Virus record (IMG/VR): IMGVR_UViG_3300030419_000617
Coordinates: 1-29,990 of that record
DNA: 29,990 bases
Direction: 5' to 3' (one strand)
Origin: a virus
A model generated the notes under the pieces. It saw only the letters and a program-made list of their open reading frames with translations. It had not been told where the DNA came from and did not search any database. The position numbers and the translations under genes were made by a program. This document shows positions 22,369-29,990 of the stretch, piece by piece (position 1 is the stretch's first letter; the number at the start of each line of letters is the position of its first letter).

Positions 22369-24015
22369 TCAGCCTACTCTCCTTTCTGTTCTTTTGTCTA
22401 CATTCTCATTGCCAGCATCTTTCGGCAATCCACTAAATCTCTTATCCGGCCCTACTGAACTACGCGATTTATTTCTTGTAGCGGGTGGATTTTCTTGTGC
22501 GCCTGAACCAGCAGCCATCATTTGTTCTTGCATTTGACCCATTTGACTAGCATCTATGTTTGTGCCAGCATAGGGGTCTGTTTCAATTTGACCGTCACCT
22601 TCTTCCTTTGGCCCTTGTGCTTCAGGTTCAGGTGGTGGCTTTTCATAACTGAATCTACCTTCATCATCCATCTCTATTTCAAATCCTAGATTCTTAATTG
22701 AAGCAGCAATATTAACTTCTATCTCTCTCTTACGAAGTGTAGCAACTTCATCTTCTTCTTCAGATGGTGGGAGTTTTAGTTGCCAATCTGTAATGCCAAA
22801 TTCCTTAGTGACGAATGGAAATACATAGTTATTCCAAATTGTTTGAGCCATTTCAACTGCTCGGTTAGTAACTAGAACTTGCATACCCTCATTATTCAAT
22901 CCACCACTAGCAGAGTTATCTGCCATGAAAATCTTAGATACACCATAGAATGCTGAAATCCTATCTCGCAAATCATCCTTAACCTGAATATAATCCATTT
23001 CTTTCAGGCTATCCATGAACTTAACCCATTCAACAGAACCCTTACCACTTTCTGCTTCAATTCCCATTACTGGAATAAAGTGTGGGTCTGCTTCCATCTT
23101 CTCTTTGACACCACGCCAAAAGGATTTCATTGATTCCATATTGCGAGTTTGAACAGCAAGTAAACCTCTAGGCATACGCGCCTTAGTGTATGATGAATTC
23201 ACATAATTTTCCATAGCCAGTAATGTTGTTACATTACTCCAAAGAGTAATTATTGGTGATAATCCATACAATCTACCGGGAGAATATTTACTGAAATGAA
23301 GCACTTCCCCCTTGATGAAATACTGCTCAACTCCATTTACTCTATTTACATAGTGAACAGGATACAATTCTGAATTGCACAATTCACACATGTCTGTTGG
23401 GCTAGTAGATATATGATTTCTATGCTTCAAACAGGTGTATCCTTCTACGCCTCTTTCACCTAGTTCGTTAGAATAAATGTGCATAGTCACAGGGTCGCCT
23501 CTGTATACTTCTTTGATTCGATGCATCTTAATCTCAGCATCGTTATCCAAGAAATATTCCTTAACAAGAACAAAGTATGCATCATCCATGATATTCAAGT
23601 CATCTTCTAATTCCTTCAAAACATCAATGAACATCTGCTCAGACTTATTCACATATCCATCCATGAACCTATGTGCATAATCCAATTGTTTAGTATCAGG
23701 TTTACTTAAATTAGGTGAACCACATTCTATACATTCTTTCGTTGGAGAACTATGTTCTTTACAACAATCATCACATTTCACCACGAATTTTTCTTCCCAA
23801 AAATATCCCCGTCTAAATATCTCTTGTTTCAACTGTGTTATACATGTGCGTACAATCGTAGATTGTTGTGCAATGTGATATATCACAGGGGAAGTAAGAA
23901 GATACGAAGTATCCTTCTCTTGTATTCCCGGTGTGAAAACCGTCCTATCTTGGGGCTTGGGAGTTGTCTGCCTAAACAGATTTCTTATCGAAAATCTGCG
24001 TTTTTCCTCTACCAT
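22369..24015 (-). CDS. Portal protein with two zinc-ribbon-like insertions
   Basis: A 548-residue portal, the dodecameric ring through which DNA enters and leaves the head. The family pattern is visible: an N-terminal region with TSPVIYHIAQQSTIVRTCI, a wing region, then GEVLHFSKYSPGRLYGLSPI (237-256), the long stem/crown helices (LAMENYVNSSYTKARMPRG) and DDLRDRISAFYGVSKIFMAD (about 340-360) with NNEGMQVLVTNRAVEMAQ. Two metal-binding clusters interrupt the N-terminal half: C81-x2-C84 with C95-x2-C98, and C195-x2-H198 with C210-x2-C213. The last 100 residues are disordered and rich in P, Q, M and G. ATG 24015 follows GAGGAATGATATT. It lies downstream of terminase with an endonuclease gene between. 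Confidence 0.85.
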   Translation of the reverse strand: MVEEKRRFSIRNLFRQTTPKPQDRTVFTPGIQEKDTSYLLTSPVIYHIAQQSTIVRTCITQLKQEIFRRGYFWEEKFVVKCDDCCKEHSSPTKECIECGSPNLSKPDTKQLDYAHRFMDGYVNKSEQMFIDVLKELEDDLNIMDDAYFVLVKEYFLDNDAEIKMHRIKEVYRGDPVTMHIYSNELGERGVEGYTCLKHRNHISTSPTDMCELCNSELYPVHYVNRVNGVEQYFIKGEVLHFSKYSPGRLYGLSPIITLWSNVTTLLAMENYVNSSYTKARMPRGLLAVQTRNMESMKSFWRGVKEKMEADPHFIPVMGIEAESGKGSVEWVKFMDSLKEMDYIQVKDDLRDRISAFYGVSKIFMADNSASGGLNNEGMQVLVTNRAVEMAQTIWNNYVFPFVTKEFGITDWQLKLPPSEEEDEVATLRKREIEVNIAASIKNLGFEIEMDDEGRFSYEKPPPEPEAQGPKEEGDGQIETDPYAGTNIDASQMGQMQEQMMAAGSGAQENPPATRNKSRSSVGPDKRFSGLPKDAGNENVDKRTERRVG

Positions 24016-24019
24016 AATA

Positions 24020-25399
24020 TCATTCCTCTATTTCTTCCAAAGGCTGTCTCTTGATGACACCTTCGATTTTATCCATTTCATTCATTTTGCAATTATCATA
24101 CAGTTTTTCAACCGTATCTATGTTTATATCATATTGAGAGAAGTCATAACCAACATGGTCTTTGTGATTTTCAAACTTCATCAATTTGAATAATTCTTCT
24201 TTTCTAGCAGTATACCATTCTTCCTTCTTGTGGGATTTCTTCATCCTTATAAGTTCCAATAGAATATCCGCATTCTTCTTTTTCATTTTCAAGAATGGCC
24301 TACACTTTGTTAGAAGTTCAGTCACATCATTACCTGAATAAAAATTCAGTCTATTGACAGGTCTAGTATCCTGTGGAGATTTTTGGTCAAGATGTAGTCT
24401 TCCGCAACCAAGTGATTTATGCATCTCAATCATGAACGCCTTACCTCTATCACCAGTAGCCACCAACCCAACTCTAGGATTAAATTTCTTATCCATTGTA
24501 ATGTAGCCATCTGAATCAATAAATGCAGCAGTATAAGCATAAATGTCCTTCTTAATGTCATCATCAAATTTGTAGAAAGAACCATCTACAGAAGTGATAT
24601 TGTTTCCAATCGCCATCTTTGAGATTATACTAGGTGTAGTCTTCTTGAACAAATTCTTAGGTAGTCTCTCATGTATTTGCCTCGATGAAATACCGGGTTC
24701 TTCACATACTGATTTCAAAATATGATGTTTGATAATTTCCTTGTTTCCAGTATTTGCCATATATTTCTTGAGTATTCCCTTGAAACCACGCTTACTAGAT
24801 TTCATTTCTTTACTTAACCTAGAGTATTCAGGCCCATAAGATAAATCATTCCTGTCTAGTTTGGCTTCCCAATACTTACACAATTCATCTATGACACTTC
24901 TCCTAACATCTTCTTCATGAATGTATGATAATTTGATAATATCACTTTCATTACATGTCATGTCATTTAATGGTGATTTGTATTTTGAAATCCAGTAAAT
25001 GCTGTCAATGCTCTTACTTAGATGCTCAGAATATGAGTTAATCAGATTGTCTATTGATTTAGTGACTAGTTCTTTCTTTTCGCCTTTGAGCGTCCTACGA
25101 TGCTTCTTCAATTCCTTGATTAATTTAGGAATGTCCTTATTTTCAACTTCGTACTTTTTCAAATTAGGATTAAGCATCTTCTTTGCATCTGTAAGAGAAA
25201 TCCTGTGCTTTTCAGCATAATTCTTCTCTACTTCAAAATGACTCGATATTCTATGGTCTTCTAACCATGATTTTCTTGCTTGCATATCATTGATTTTTTG
25301 ACGCTGTGCTTCTTCCATCTCTTCTATTTCTCTAGCATCATCTGCAAGTTCATCGAGTTTATCGCTATCCAATTCATCAGGTTGATTCTCGATTACCAT
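24020..25399 (-). CDS. Free-standing LAGLIDADG homing endonuclease with helical and winged-helix domains
   Basis: A 459-residue protein. Residues 1-50 are an acidic coiled coil. Residues 60-215 are lysine-rich helices. Residues about 218-278 (IIKHHILKSVCEEPGISSRQ, then SVDGSFYKFDDD) read as a winged helix-turn-helix. Residues 286-385 carry a single LAGLIDADG-type motif, AAFIDSDGYI, then a strand and helix pair (GLVATGDRGKAFMIEMHKSL; LNFYSGNDVTELLTKCRPFL). One motif implies a homodimer. The enzyme would cut a long specific DNA site and spread its own gene. ATG 25399 follows AGGTGGTATC. It sits precisely between terminase and portal genes with no flanking intron or intein signs, so it is probably an intergenic (intronless) homing gene. 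Confidence 0.78.
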   Translation of the reverse strand: MVIENQPDELDSDKLDELADDAREIEEMEEAQRQKINDMQARKSWLEDHRISSHFEVEKNYAEKHRISLTDAKKMLNPNLKKYEVENKDIPKLIKELKKHRRTLKGEKKELVTKSIDNLINSYSEHLSKSIDSIYWISKYKSPLNDMTCNESDIIKLSYIHEEDVRRSVIDELCKYWEAKLDRNDLSYGPEYSRLSKEMKSSKRGFKGILKKYMANTGNKEIIKHHILKSVCEEPGISSRQIHERLPKNLFKKTTPSIISKMAIGNNITSVDGSFYKFDDDIKKDIYAYTAAFIDSDGYITMDKKFNPRVGLVATGDRGKAFMIEMHKSLGCGRLHLDQKSPQDTRPVNRLNFYSGNDVTELLTKCRPFLKMKKKNADILLELIRMKKSHKKEEWYTARKEELFKLMKFENHKDHVGYDFSQYDINIDTVEKLYDNCKMNEMDKIEGVIKRQPLEEIEE

Positions 25400-25407
25400 G
25401 ATACCAC

Positions 25408-26841
25408 CTAGAAATTCAGTCCTAACATACCGCCTATAGATGTGTTTGTTGGTTTGGGGTCGTTGAAGATTTCTAAATCATCCAATAATAGGAACACATC
25501 TGTAGCGTTTTGTGTTGCAGCGTTTGCCAATGCCAATCCCATAACTAAGTCGTCGTGCGCCCCTACACCTTCAAATCTTCCCGACTCAGTAATGGTGAAC
25601 ATCTGTAATTCTTCTATCAATGTATTAGTCAGATTTCTACTGGCATTATCACCATATGGGAAATTCATTTTTCCATTTTCAATGTTCATTTGTAGATTAA
25701 GAATAATTTCCTGTTTCTTCTTTCTAGTTGTATCGAAGTCTCTAACATTCAAATCAGATATACTTCTCAATTCTTGAGTGAATGCTTTGGCAAAAGTGTT
25801 AGTTTCGTACAGAATAACTTCAGGTTGGAATATCTTTCCAATGAGCCTTATCTTCTCTATGTTCTCTCTAAACTCTACATTCTTTGCCCTATCTACATGG
25901 ACGATAGTTTTGTTCATTTCTTCATCAACTTCTAAGACTGTAATTACATTGTAGTCTCCATCAGTTGAGATAGCAGGGTCTACACCGACATAATACTTGT
26001 AGCCCTTATCCTTTCGATTGCCCAATTTCAAAACATAATTTTTATTCTTGCACTTCTGAACAAATTCAGGATTGAACAGGGAAGTTCCTGTTGAGACAGG
26101 CACACATAGATATTCTCTTGTGAATTTTAGAGAACCAATCTCTGCCTTTCTTTGCATAAGTGCGTCAAAATCCCAACGCTCAGGCCAAAGTGGTTCATTG
26201 AGTGAATTTAGACAAGGATATTTTCTGACAGTATAGGCTTGATTTTCCTCTAATTGTGTGAAAATATCAGTATATGTGAATGGTGTTCCAATCATTCTTA
26301 GATTAGCAGTATGATGTAGTGTGGGTATCATATCACCAAAGAACCAATCTGTGACTCTATTGATACCTGCCAAACTAAACTCCTTCAAAGGGTCGTCAAT
26401 GATAATCTCCTGTGGGTGAAGTCCACGAATCTGAGAACCAACAGAACGCTCTAGTACAGAATTGCCATTGGTCAATGTGATGTTTCCAATAGCCCATCCC
26501 TTAGAAGGACGAAATTTTCTCAATGCTGGCTTGTTGAAATATCTATCAATTTCTCTCATGTGAACAAGAGTCTGCTTTTGGTTAGATGAAATGTATACCA
26601 TTTGATATGGTGGCTCTTGGAAGATTAAATTCCATACAACCCAACAATGCATAAATACGGATTTTCCGTGGTCACGACTACAGACAATTACTGTTCTATC
26701 TGTCTGTTGCATTATTTCTAGCCATTCTTGCATATATGGAGGAAACATCATTCCCAAAACATTCTGAAAGAAATATGGAAATGATGTCTTTGACATCTCC
26801 ATATCCATTGCCGTGACTAAATCTAATTCTTCTAGAGTCAA
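25408..26841 (-). CDS. terL: Terminase large subunit
   Basis: A 477-residue DNA packaging motor. The ATPase domain has Walker A CSRDHGKS (54-61), Walker B EIIIDDP (145-151) and a coupling motif IGTPF (184-188). The nuclease domain (RNase H fold) has Asp288 in YVGVDPA, Glu346 in EVILYETN and the Asp pair 430-431 in GAHDDLVMG. It cuts concatemeric DNA and pumps it through the portal. The start is TTG 26841, with GGGGCGATTAA upstream, close to the GGTGATTAA signal of neighbours; a later ATG (residue 12) is the alternative. No separate small terminase gene is obvious upstream, although the protein two genes earlier ends in a possible helix-turn-helix. Confidence 0.93.
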   Translation of the reverse strand: MTLEELDLVTAMDMEMSKTSFPYFFQNVLGMMFPPYMQEWLEIMQQTDRTVIVCSRDHGKSVFMHCWVVWNLIFQEPPYQMVYISSNQKQTLVHMREIDRYFNKPALRKFRPSKGWAIGNITLTNGNSVLERSVGSQIRGLHPQEIIIDDPLKEFSLAGINRVTDWFFGDMIPTLHHTANLRMIGTPFTYTDIFTQLEENQAYTVRKYPCLNSLNEPLWPERWDFDALMQRKAEIGSLKFTREYLCVPVSTGTSLFNPEFVQKCKNKNYVLKLGNRKDKGYKYYVGVDPAISTDGDYNVITVLEVDEEMNKTIVHVDRAKNVEFRENIEKIRLIGKIFQPEVILYETNTFAKAFTQELRSISDLNVRDFDTTRKKKQEIILNLQMNIENGKMNFPYGDNASRNLTNTLIEELQMFTITESGRFEGVGAHDDLVMGLALANAATQNATDVFLLLDDLEIFNDPKPTNTSIGGMLGLNF

Positions 26842-27381
26842 TTAATCGCCCCGCTTCAACATTGCAAACCATTTTGCAACCCCCCAATCATCCACATTAT
26901 CTAGATGTTTTATTCTCTCATTCATGAAAGCCAATACATCATCAGGAATAACCTCATGAGTTTCAGGCTTATCCAATTGAAGTCCTGATTTTCTACGCAT
27001 GGTAGAAAACCCTGCAATTCTTGGCATTCCCTCTATCGGTTCTAATGCCTTTGCTCTCACTTCTCTGAAAACCCCACCTCCACGATAATCAGGGTGCGTT
27101 TTAGCACCACCAAAATAAGCGTATGGCTGACCATCTTTACCTGTTCTCACGGCATTACCAACTACTGAAACTAATCTGCTTTTCTTACCCTCTCTTCGTA
27201 TGTGACCAAACCAACTTTCTACAGGATATTTCCACCTATCATTAGAACGCATTTCATGAGGCATGTCAGGATTACTGGCATCCCACAGTTCTTTCATCTG
27301 TGCTTCATCACCGATTTGAACAGTAATAGCATCCTTGCCCTGAGATAACGCTCTCAAATCAGGATGAAATTTACGAATCAT
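26842..27381 (-). CDS. GNAT-fold acetyltransferase-like protein
   Basis: A 179-residue protein with a recognisable acetyl-CoA-binding motif A: a strand AYFGGAKTHPDYR (88-100) followed by GGGVF and a helix REVRAKALE (106-114), matching the v.PdyRg.G.g..l pattern of GNAT enzymes. The preceding VVGNAVRTGKDGQPYAYF gives the usual beta hairpin. The C-terminal third is helical and less typical, and the usual end of the fold is not clear, so substrate is unknown and activity is not certain. ATG 27381 is preceded by AGGTGATTAT. Its TAA abuts the TTG start of terL. Possible roles are modification of host or viral proteins or of DNA-packaging components; none is shown. Confidence 0.65.
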   Translation of the reverse strand: MIRKFHPDLRALSQGKDAITVQIGDEAQMKELWDASNPDMPHEMRSNDRWKYPVESWFGHIRREGKKSRLVSVVGNAVRTGKDGQPYAYFGGAKTHPDYRGGGVFREVRAKALEPIEGMPRIAGFSTMRRKSGLQLDKPETHEVIPDDVLAFMNERIKHLDNVDDWGVAKWFAMLKRGD

Positions 27382-27385
27382 ATAA

Positions 27386-29990
27386 TCACCTAAAATTCGC
27401 CTTCAAGAAGTATACGCTTTCTTTAGGTACTCCATGTTTGATACTCAATTCTTCCATAGAATTTACTTCCTTGACTATAGCATCTAACTCATAAGCAGTT
27501 AGTTCAACATGGTATCTTTCTTCAACCAATTCTATTGCCTTACTAACATGAGAATAATTGTCTAACTTTGCCGTATTGTGATAGATTGGCTTACCCTCCA
27601 TCTTTCTAATCTCATCGTGAACTCGCATTAATGCCTGTTCGTATTCCGATTTACCGAAGTCCATATTGCTCAATGCATCCAAGAATTTTTGCGCCAATAC
27701 TATCTTACCACTACCAGCATCTGTCCCACCTAATTCCTGAGTATATCCTTCTCGATTTCTTTCTATGTGGTACACCATTGCTTCAAACGGATATACAGTA
27801 TCTGGATTATATCTATCAGCCCAATCTTCAGAATCCTTTCCAAAAATTTCTTGCCCCTCTAAATTATTACTCATCAAAACTCTATGGAAATATGCCCCAA
27901 ATTCTATTTTTACTTCATCAGCAATATTGCTTCTCTTACTAGAACCTAAAATCCAAGTCACTCTCTTTCGCGCTCTATTCAATAGATTACGCAATTCACC
28001 CACATCTACACCAACATCAGGTTCAGCAATAAATTCCATCAAGTCTAAGAATATTGTAAAGTCATCTTCATTCAATAATGCAACACCTTCGCTTGCTTCC
28101 AATGCTAAGAATTTGAAGAAAGCAGTCTCTTCTGCTTTATCACTAGTTAGCATAGACCACACTCGATTTATTTTCTCACTAGTTTTGTATGTTTCAGCAA
28201 TGTTATCATTGAACGGACGATATTTAGAATTCATTGGTAGGATATAGAATTCTTTCATGGCTTCTATGAAGGCATTCCAAGTCTCTCCTACTTCCTCAAT
28301 ATCTTTCAATAGATTTTTTCTGTTTTTTCTGCCGGGGAAGGTTGTATCAAATGCTGTTTGCGTACTGCGGTCTTTTGATGATGTTTCCTTTGTAGCGGCT
28401 GCTCTACTCGGAGATGCGCTTCTGCTCAGACTACTCCCAGTATCGAAGAATTGAGATATTACTTCTAGAAATCCTCCTACTCTCTTCAATTTGTTATCTA
28501 TTTCAGTTTCATCCCCAATATCCAAATTCTTCAGAGTATCGCTTATTGGTAAGTAAAATTTCTTTTTCTCACTAATTACCAAATCTTCTAACTTTTCGAT
28601 AAAGTCGAATATCTTGTCATCCACATCTACTTCGGTTACTGTTTCTCCTACTCTAGCACCACTTAACATCTCTCGCTTAATTTTGTTAAGTTCTCGCTTG
28701 AAAACTTGAGTATCAGAAAAGACTCCGCTATCCTTTGTGAATGCATGATAATATAATGGGTCTACTTTCACATCTTCAAATTCTGTCAGTTCTATTCCCA
28801 ATTGCATTAATTCTCTTGTATCAACATTTACGAATGTATCAGAATCTCCCTCTTTACCCGGTAATCTAAATCCGCGAGCATCAGAAGGATTTACAGGGTC
28901 TTTGGGGGGTGGCCTGTTTACCTTCTCAGCACCGCCAGTAGTGGGGTCATATTCTCTAGTGTCAATTTCTTTTCCTTCTGCATCAGTAATAATGTGGTCT
29001 TTGCTACCTGCTCCTTCAGTAGTATGTTCCCATTGCTCTGTCATTTCTTCTAGAGTATCCTTCTTCTTATCTAGAAGATTATTCTCTTGTAGAAATCTCT
29101 CAAGTATATATGCAGGTTTTTGCTTCTTAGGTACTGACTTCATATCCATTGGTGCTAATTCCACAATGTAATTCAGCGTACCGTTTTCCATATCAGGTTT
29201 GAAATCATAAAATGCTAAGAGAACCTTTTTCAATTCAGGGTCAATCTCTTGTTCTATATCACCAAACAAATCTGCAAATTCCTTTCTCAAATCTTCATAT
29301 GTCTTTTGTAAATTATCATATTCAGTAGTGCCAACTCTCTCCCAATACTTGTAAATCTCTTCTCTGCGAGATAATTCTCTCAGACTTAATTTTCCTAATA
29401 CATAATCTGCTTCCAGATTAATGACTCTCTCTCCCGTTTTCAATCGTCCTCTAATGATAGAAATAATAGGAGCAATCCTTTGTCTAATTGCTCCCCTTTG
29501 ATTTTCAACTATCCTTAGCCATTTCTCAAGTGTCTTCTTATTGACACTACCTTTAGGCATAAATACAACATTAGAAATATCCATTGGTGGGACTTCAACA
29601 GTTTCTCCATCGGCATTTTCCTTAGTATGTCCCATTACTTTCCTATGACTCAAGGGTGATGATTTACCTCTAATCGTGAAATTTCTCAATACATTATCTA
29701 ATGATGCAATATCCGCAAAGGTGTGTCTTAGGGTCTTTTCATCTTCCATTTCAGAAACATCATCTACTACCGTTCGCTTTCCTTTACCATATTTATCTTT
29801 ACTAACTAAATTCTTAATCAAATACTTTAGCATTCTTTCCTTTGTTGTTTGAGGGAATCCAGCAAATGAGTTTCTATATCTATCATTTAATTCCTGTACT
29901 AATAGTTCTTGCATTTGCTGTCTTTTTATTTTATCACTCGTTTGAAGGTAATGTACTTCTAATAATTTAAGCCTAAGATGATGTTGTAAT
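27386..29990 (-). CDS. Large helical protein of unknown function (open past the right window edge)
   Basis: At least 842 residues from ATG 29914, but that ATG has no ribosome-binding site and the frame remains open, with sensible coding sequence (HYLQTSDKIKRQQ before the ATG), to base 29990. I therefore treat it as 5'-partial. The protein is charged and mainly helical. A polar disordered linker (about residues 290-350) contains PPPKDPVNPSD. A serine/arginine patch (SLSRSASPSRAAA) lies near residue 485. The last 30 residues (SMEELSIKHGVPKESVYFLK) look like a helix-turn-helix. There are no cysteine clusters or membrane segments. It precedes GNAT and terL, the usual neighbourhood of the small terminase, so a packaging or DNA-recognition role can be considered but is not demonstrated. 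Confidence 0.6.
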   Translation of the reverse strand, partial: LQHHLRLKLLEVHYLQTSDKIKRQQMQELLVQELNDRYRNSFAGFPQTTKERMLKYLIKNLVSKDKYGKGKRTVVDDVSEMEDEKTLRHTFADIASLDNVLRNFTIRGKSSPLSHRKVMGHTKENADGETVEVPPMDISNVVFMPKGSVNKKTLEKWLRIVENQRGAIRQRIAPIISIIRGRLKTGERVINLEADYVLGKLSLRELSRREEIYKYWERVGTTEYDNLQKTYEDLRKEFADLFGDIEQEIDPELKKVLLAFYDFKPDMENGTLNYIVELAPMDMKSVPKKQKPAYILERFLQENNLLDKKKDTLEEMTEQWEHTTEGAGSKDHIITDAEGKEIDTREYDPTTGGAEKVNRPPPKDPVNPSDARGFRLPGKEGDSDTFVNVDTRELMQLGIELTEFEDVKVDPLYYHAFTKDSGVFSDTQVFKRELNKIKREMLSGARVGETVTEVDVDDKIFDFIEKLEDLVISEKKKFYLPISDTLKNLDIGDETEIDNKLKRVGGFLEVISQFFDTGSSLSRSASPSRAAATKETSSKDRSTQTAFDTTFPGRKNRKNLLKDIEEVGETWNAFIEAMKEFYILPMNSKYRPFNDNIAETYKTSEKINRVWSMLTSDKAEETAFFKFLALEASEGVALLNEDDFTIFLDLMEFIAEPDVGVDVGELRNLLNRARKRVTWILGSSKRSNIADEVKIEFGAYFHRVLMSNNLEGQEIFGKDSEDWADRYNPDTVYPFEAMVYHIERNREGYTQELGGTDAGSGKIVLAQKFLDALSNMDFGKSEYEQALMRVHDEIRKMEGKPIYHNTAKLDNYSHVSKAIELVEERYHVELTAYELDAIVKEVNSMEELSIKHGVPKESVYFLKANFR

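Noticed and set aside
24020-25399. Intein or group I intron carrying the LAGLIDADG endonuclease
   Set aside because: terL and portal are each complete with their own starts and stops on either side, and no splice-junction residues (Cys/Ser start, HN end) are present.
26696-26887. Minus-strand frame across the terL start
   Set aside because: It overlaps both terL and the GNAT gene and has no support beyond being open.
1-29990. tRNA, rRNA, CRISPR arrays, insertion sequences, integrase, attachment sites
   Set aside because: Read on both strands, I saw no cloverleaf-like gene with a TTCGA arm, no regularly spaced repeats, no transposase motif and no terminal inverted repeats.

Overview
The window is the packaging and morphogenesis block of a tailed double-stranded DNA virus (HK97-fold, long-tail type; Caudoviricetes-like). 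It is AT-rich and every gene I accept lies on the minus strand, so transcription runs from base 29990 towards base 1. Genes touch or overlap by a few bases (ATGA, GTGA and TAGTG junctions), which implies one or a few very long messages. Many starts are preceded by GGTGAT or GTGAT three or four bases before the start codon, the extended pairing to the 16S 3' end ...AUCACCUCC. With the ATP-dependent DNA ligase, the Arf-like GTPase and the zinc-ribbon portal, this makes an archaeal host (for example a marine mesophilic archaeon) my best guess. That is inference only: no host gene, tRNA, replication gene or integrase is present.

Layout in order of transcription. (1) 29990-26842: a large helical protein of unknown function, whose frame stays open past the right edge, and a GNAT-fold protein. 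(2) 26841-22369: large terminase, a free-standing LAGLIDADG endonuclease, and a portal with two zinc-ribbon-like clusters. (3) 22367-14649: an accessory block of ten genes between portal and protease. Seven of its proteins begin with variants of one short N-terminal sequence, M-S-W-x-x-I-L-K. The block ends with a long ATP-dependent DNA ligase. (4) 14627-11642: prohead protease fused to a scaffold domain, with a nested in-frame scaffold start; then the major capsid protein and a small beta-rich protein. (5) 11565-8203: small structural or decoration-like proteins, two membrane proteins, an Arf-like small GTPase, a zinc-finger protein and a Q/M-rich protein. (6) 8184-1: a 927-residue acidic protein, head-tail joining proteins, tail tube, a tail assembly chaperone with a programmed -1 frameshift site, and the tape measure protein (cut by the left edge).

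The strongest candidates for undescribed biology are these. First, the shared MSWxxILK N-terminus, echoed by MSWSDI at the scaffold C-terminus, suggests a capsid-loading tag for proteins packaged inside the head. Second, a virus-encoded Arf-like GTPase is coupled to two small membrane proteins inside a structural operon. A canonical G GGA AAA slippery site joins two tail chaperone frames exactly where lambda has G/GT. A nested scaffold start with a perfect GGAGG lies inside the protease gene.

No gap longer than 300 bases lacks a gene. The only notable non-coding segments are about 1905-1996 (terminator-like hairpin) and 11566-11641 (GC-rich hairpin).
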